From DATAQC01 sp046263055 (GTDB lineage: Bacteria > Actinomycetota > Acidimicrobiia > Acidimicrobiales > AC-14), in contig JBHELO010000004.1 in NCBI GenBank assembly GCA_046263055.1, forward strand, positions 1-6,947: a DNA stretch of 6,947 nucleotides, given 5' to 3'. Below the pieces are notes generated by a model. That model did not search any database, was not told where the DNA came from, and saw only the letters and a program-made list of their open reading frames with translations. The position numbers and the translations under genes were made by a program. This document shows, one piece after another, positions 6,182-6,947 of this stretch; position 1 is the stretch's first letter; each line of letters begins with the position of its first letter.

Positions 6182-6199
6182 GCCCCGACGGCCCCGACG
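6182..6199. repeat. 9-bp direct tandem repeat in the hemC to cobA-hemD spacer
   Basis: GCCCCGACG is present twice back to back (6182-6190, 6191-6199) in the 109-base spacer between hemC and cobA-hemD. It is probably a simple slippage product in GC-rich DNA. No promoter or terminator is recognisable in this spacer. Confidence 0.6.
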
Positions 6200-6266
6200 C
6201 GCCCGCGCCACGGGTCCCTCGGCGGGCCACTTGGGCGAGTCCGGGCGGCAGGAGCGGGGGCGGCGG

Positions 6267-6947
6267 TCACGCAGGGACGGGGGCCACGGCAGGCGAGGTC
6301 TCGGCCAGGAGCCACGCCGCCCCGCAACGGTCGAGCATCACCCTGGCCAGGTCGCGGCCCACCGCCGCCGGGTCGTCGCCCGAGGCCCGGCGGCGGACCA
6401 GGATCCGACCGTCGCCGCTGGCCACCATGGCCTCCAGGTGCACACCGCCGCCGTCGCCCACGGTGGCGTAGGCGCCCACCGGCTGGTCGCAGCCGCCGCC
6501 CAGCTCGGCCAGCCACGCCCGCTCGGCGTCCACCGCCCGGCGGGACGGCTCGTGCTCGATGGCCGCCATCAGCTCCCGCACCCGGTCGTCGTCGGCCCGG
6601 CACTCCACGGCCAGCGCCCCCTGGGACACCTGGGGCAGCATGATCTCGGGGCCGAGCACCTCGGCCACCGCCGACGTCCGCTCCAGGCGGCGCAGGGCGG
6701 CGAGGGCGACGACGATGGCGTGGAACCCGTCCGCCTTCTCCAGGCGGGTCTCGATGTTGCCCCGGAGGCCGCCGAAGGTGAGGTCGGGGCGCAGCCAGGA
6801 CAGTTGCGCCCGGCGCCGCACCGACCCGGTACCCACCCGGGCCCCGACCGCCAGGTGCTCGAAGGTGGACCCCACCAGGGCGTCGCGAGGATCCTCCCGC
6901 TCGGGCACCGCGCCGATGACCAACCCCTCGGGCTCGCGGGACTGGAG
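6267..6947 (-). CDS. hemC: Hydroxymethylbilane synthase (porphobilinogen deaminase), C-terminal part
   Basis: The frame stays open to the right edge of the window, leaving 226 residues; the N-terminal third is missing. HemC joins four porphobilinogens into hydroxymethylbilane, the substrate of the HemD domain encoded next. The fragment begins at the end of domain 1 (PEGLVIGAVPEREDPRDAL). It then shows VGTGSVRRRAQL and LRGNIETRLEK, carrying arginines that contact cofactor and substrate carboxylates. PQVSQGALAVECR follows, and then LGGGCDQPVGAYA with the cysteine that carries the dipyrromethane cofactor (codon 6489-6491). The C-terminal domain follows and ends at TGA 6267-6269. All visible key residues are intact. 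It is the most upstream visible gene of the minus-strand tetrapyrrole operon; the promoter must lie beyond the window. Length of the part seen agrees with the family. Confidence 0.96.
   Translation of the reverse strand, partial: LQSREPEGLVIGAVPEREDPRDALVGSTFEHLAVGARVGTGSVRRRAQLSWLRPDLTFGGLRGNIETRLEKADGFHAIVVALAALRRLERTSAVAEVLGPEIMLPQVSQGALAVECRADDDRVRELMAAIEHEPSRRAVDAERAWLAELGGGCDQPVGAYATVGDGGGVHLEAMVASGDGRILVRRRASGDDPAAVGRDLARVMLDRCGAAWLLAETSPAVAPVPA

Noticed and set aside
4613..6643. Very long plus-strand open frame (676 codons) opposite hemB, cobA-hemD and hemC
   Set aside because: High GC removes stop codons from antisense frames. The translation is rich in G, H, P and R with no recognisable domain, while the opposite strand encodes conserved enzymes.
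6924..6947. Unusual start of HemC at TTG 6923
   Set aside because: The frame continues upstream to the window edge with plausible HemC residues, so the gene is cut by the window rather than starting there.

Overview
The window is a dense, very GC-rich stretch of chromosome. G or C dominates third codon positions, GTG starts are frequent, and spacers are only 2 to 145 bases. Gene content and protein style fit a high-GC actinomycete, possibly of the Acidimicrobiia type: a geranylgeranyl-reductase-family flavoprotein, an actinobacterial Zincin_1 metallopeptidase, a fused CobA-HemD, and a GAF plus SpoIIE-type phosphatase. The lineage is inferred from protein flavour alone, because no marker RNA is present.

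Layout: two plus-strand genes occupy the left end. These are the last 127 residues of a geranylgeranyl-reductase-family oxidoreductase (1-384) and a small HExxH zinc metallopeptidase (393-734). They meet, tail to tail and only 7 bases apart, a long minus-strand series that fills the rest of the window. Read in the direction of transcription (right to left) the series is hemC (3' part, cut by the window edge), a cobA-hemD fusion, hemB, hemL, a GAF-PP2C phosphatase, and a small MbtH-family gene.

The four tetrapyrrole genes form a coherent operon. HemL makes 5-aminolevulinate from glutamate-1-semialdehyde. HemB condenses it to porphobilinogen. HemC polymerises that to hydroxymethylbilane. The HemD half of the fusion closes the ring to uroporphyrinogen III, and the CobA half methylates it to precorrin-2 for siroheme or cobalamin. 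Spacing within the core is tight (10 bases cobA-hemD to hemB, 2 bases hemB to hemL), which suggests translational coupling.

The less ordinary part is 742-2360. Downstream of hemL lie a 29-bp tandem duplication and then a signalling phosphatase whose first codons contain two overlapping, mutually exclusive perfect inverted repeats. After it comes an MbtH-family gene with its own strong ribosome binding site but no peptide synthetase in view. No RNA genes, mobile elements, CRISPR arrays or clear promoters were seen, and no gene-free stretch exceeds 300 bases.
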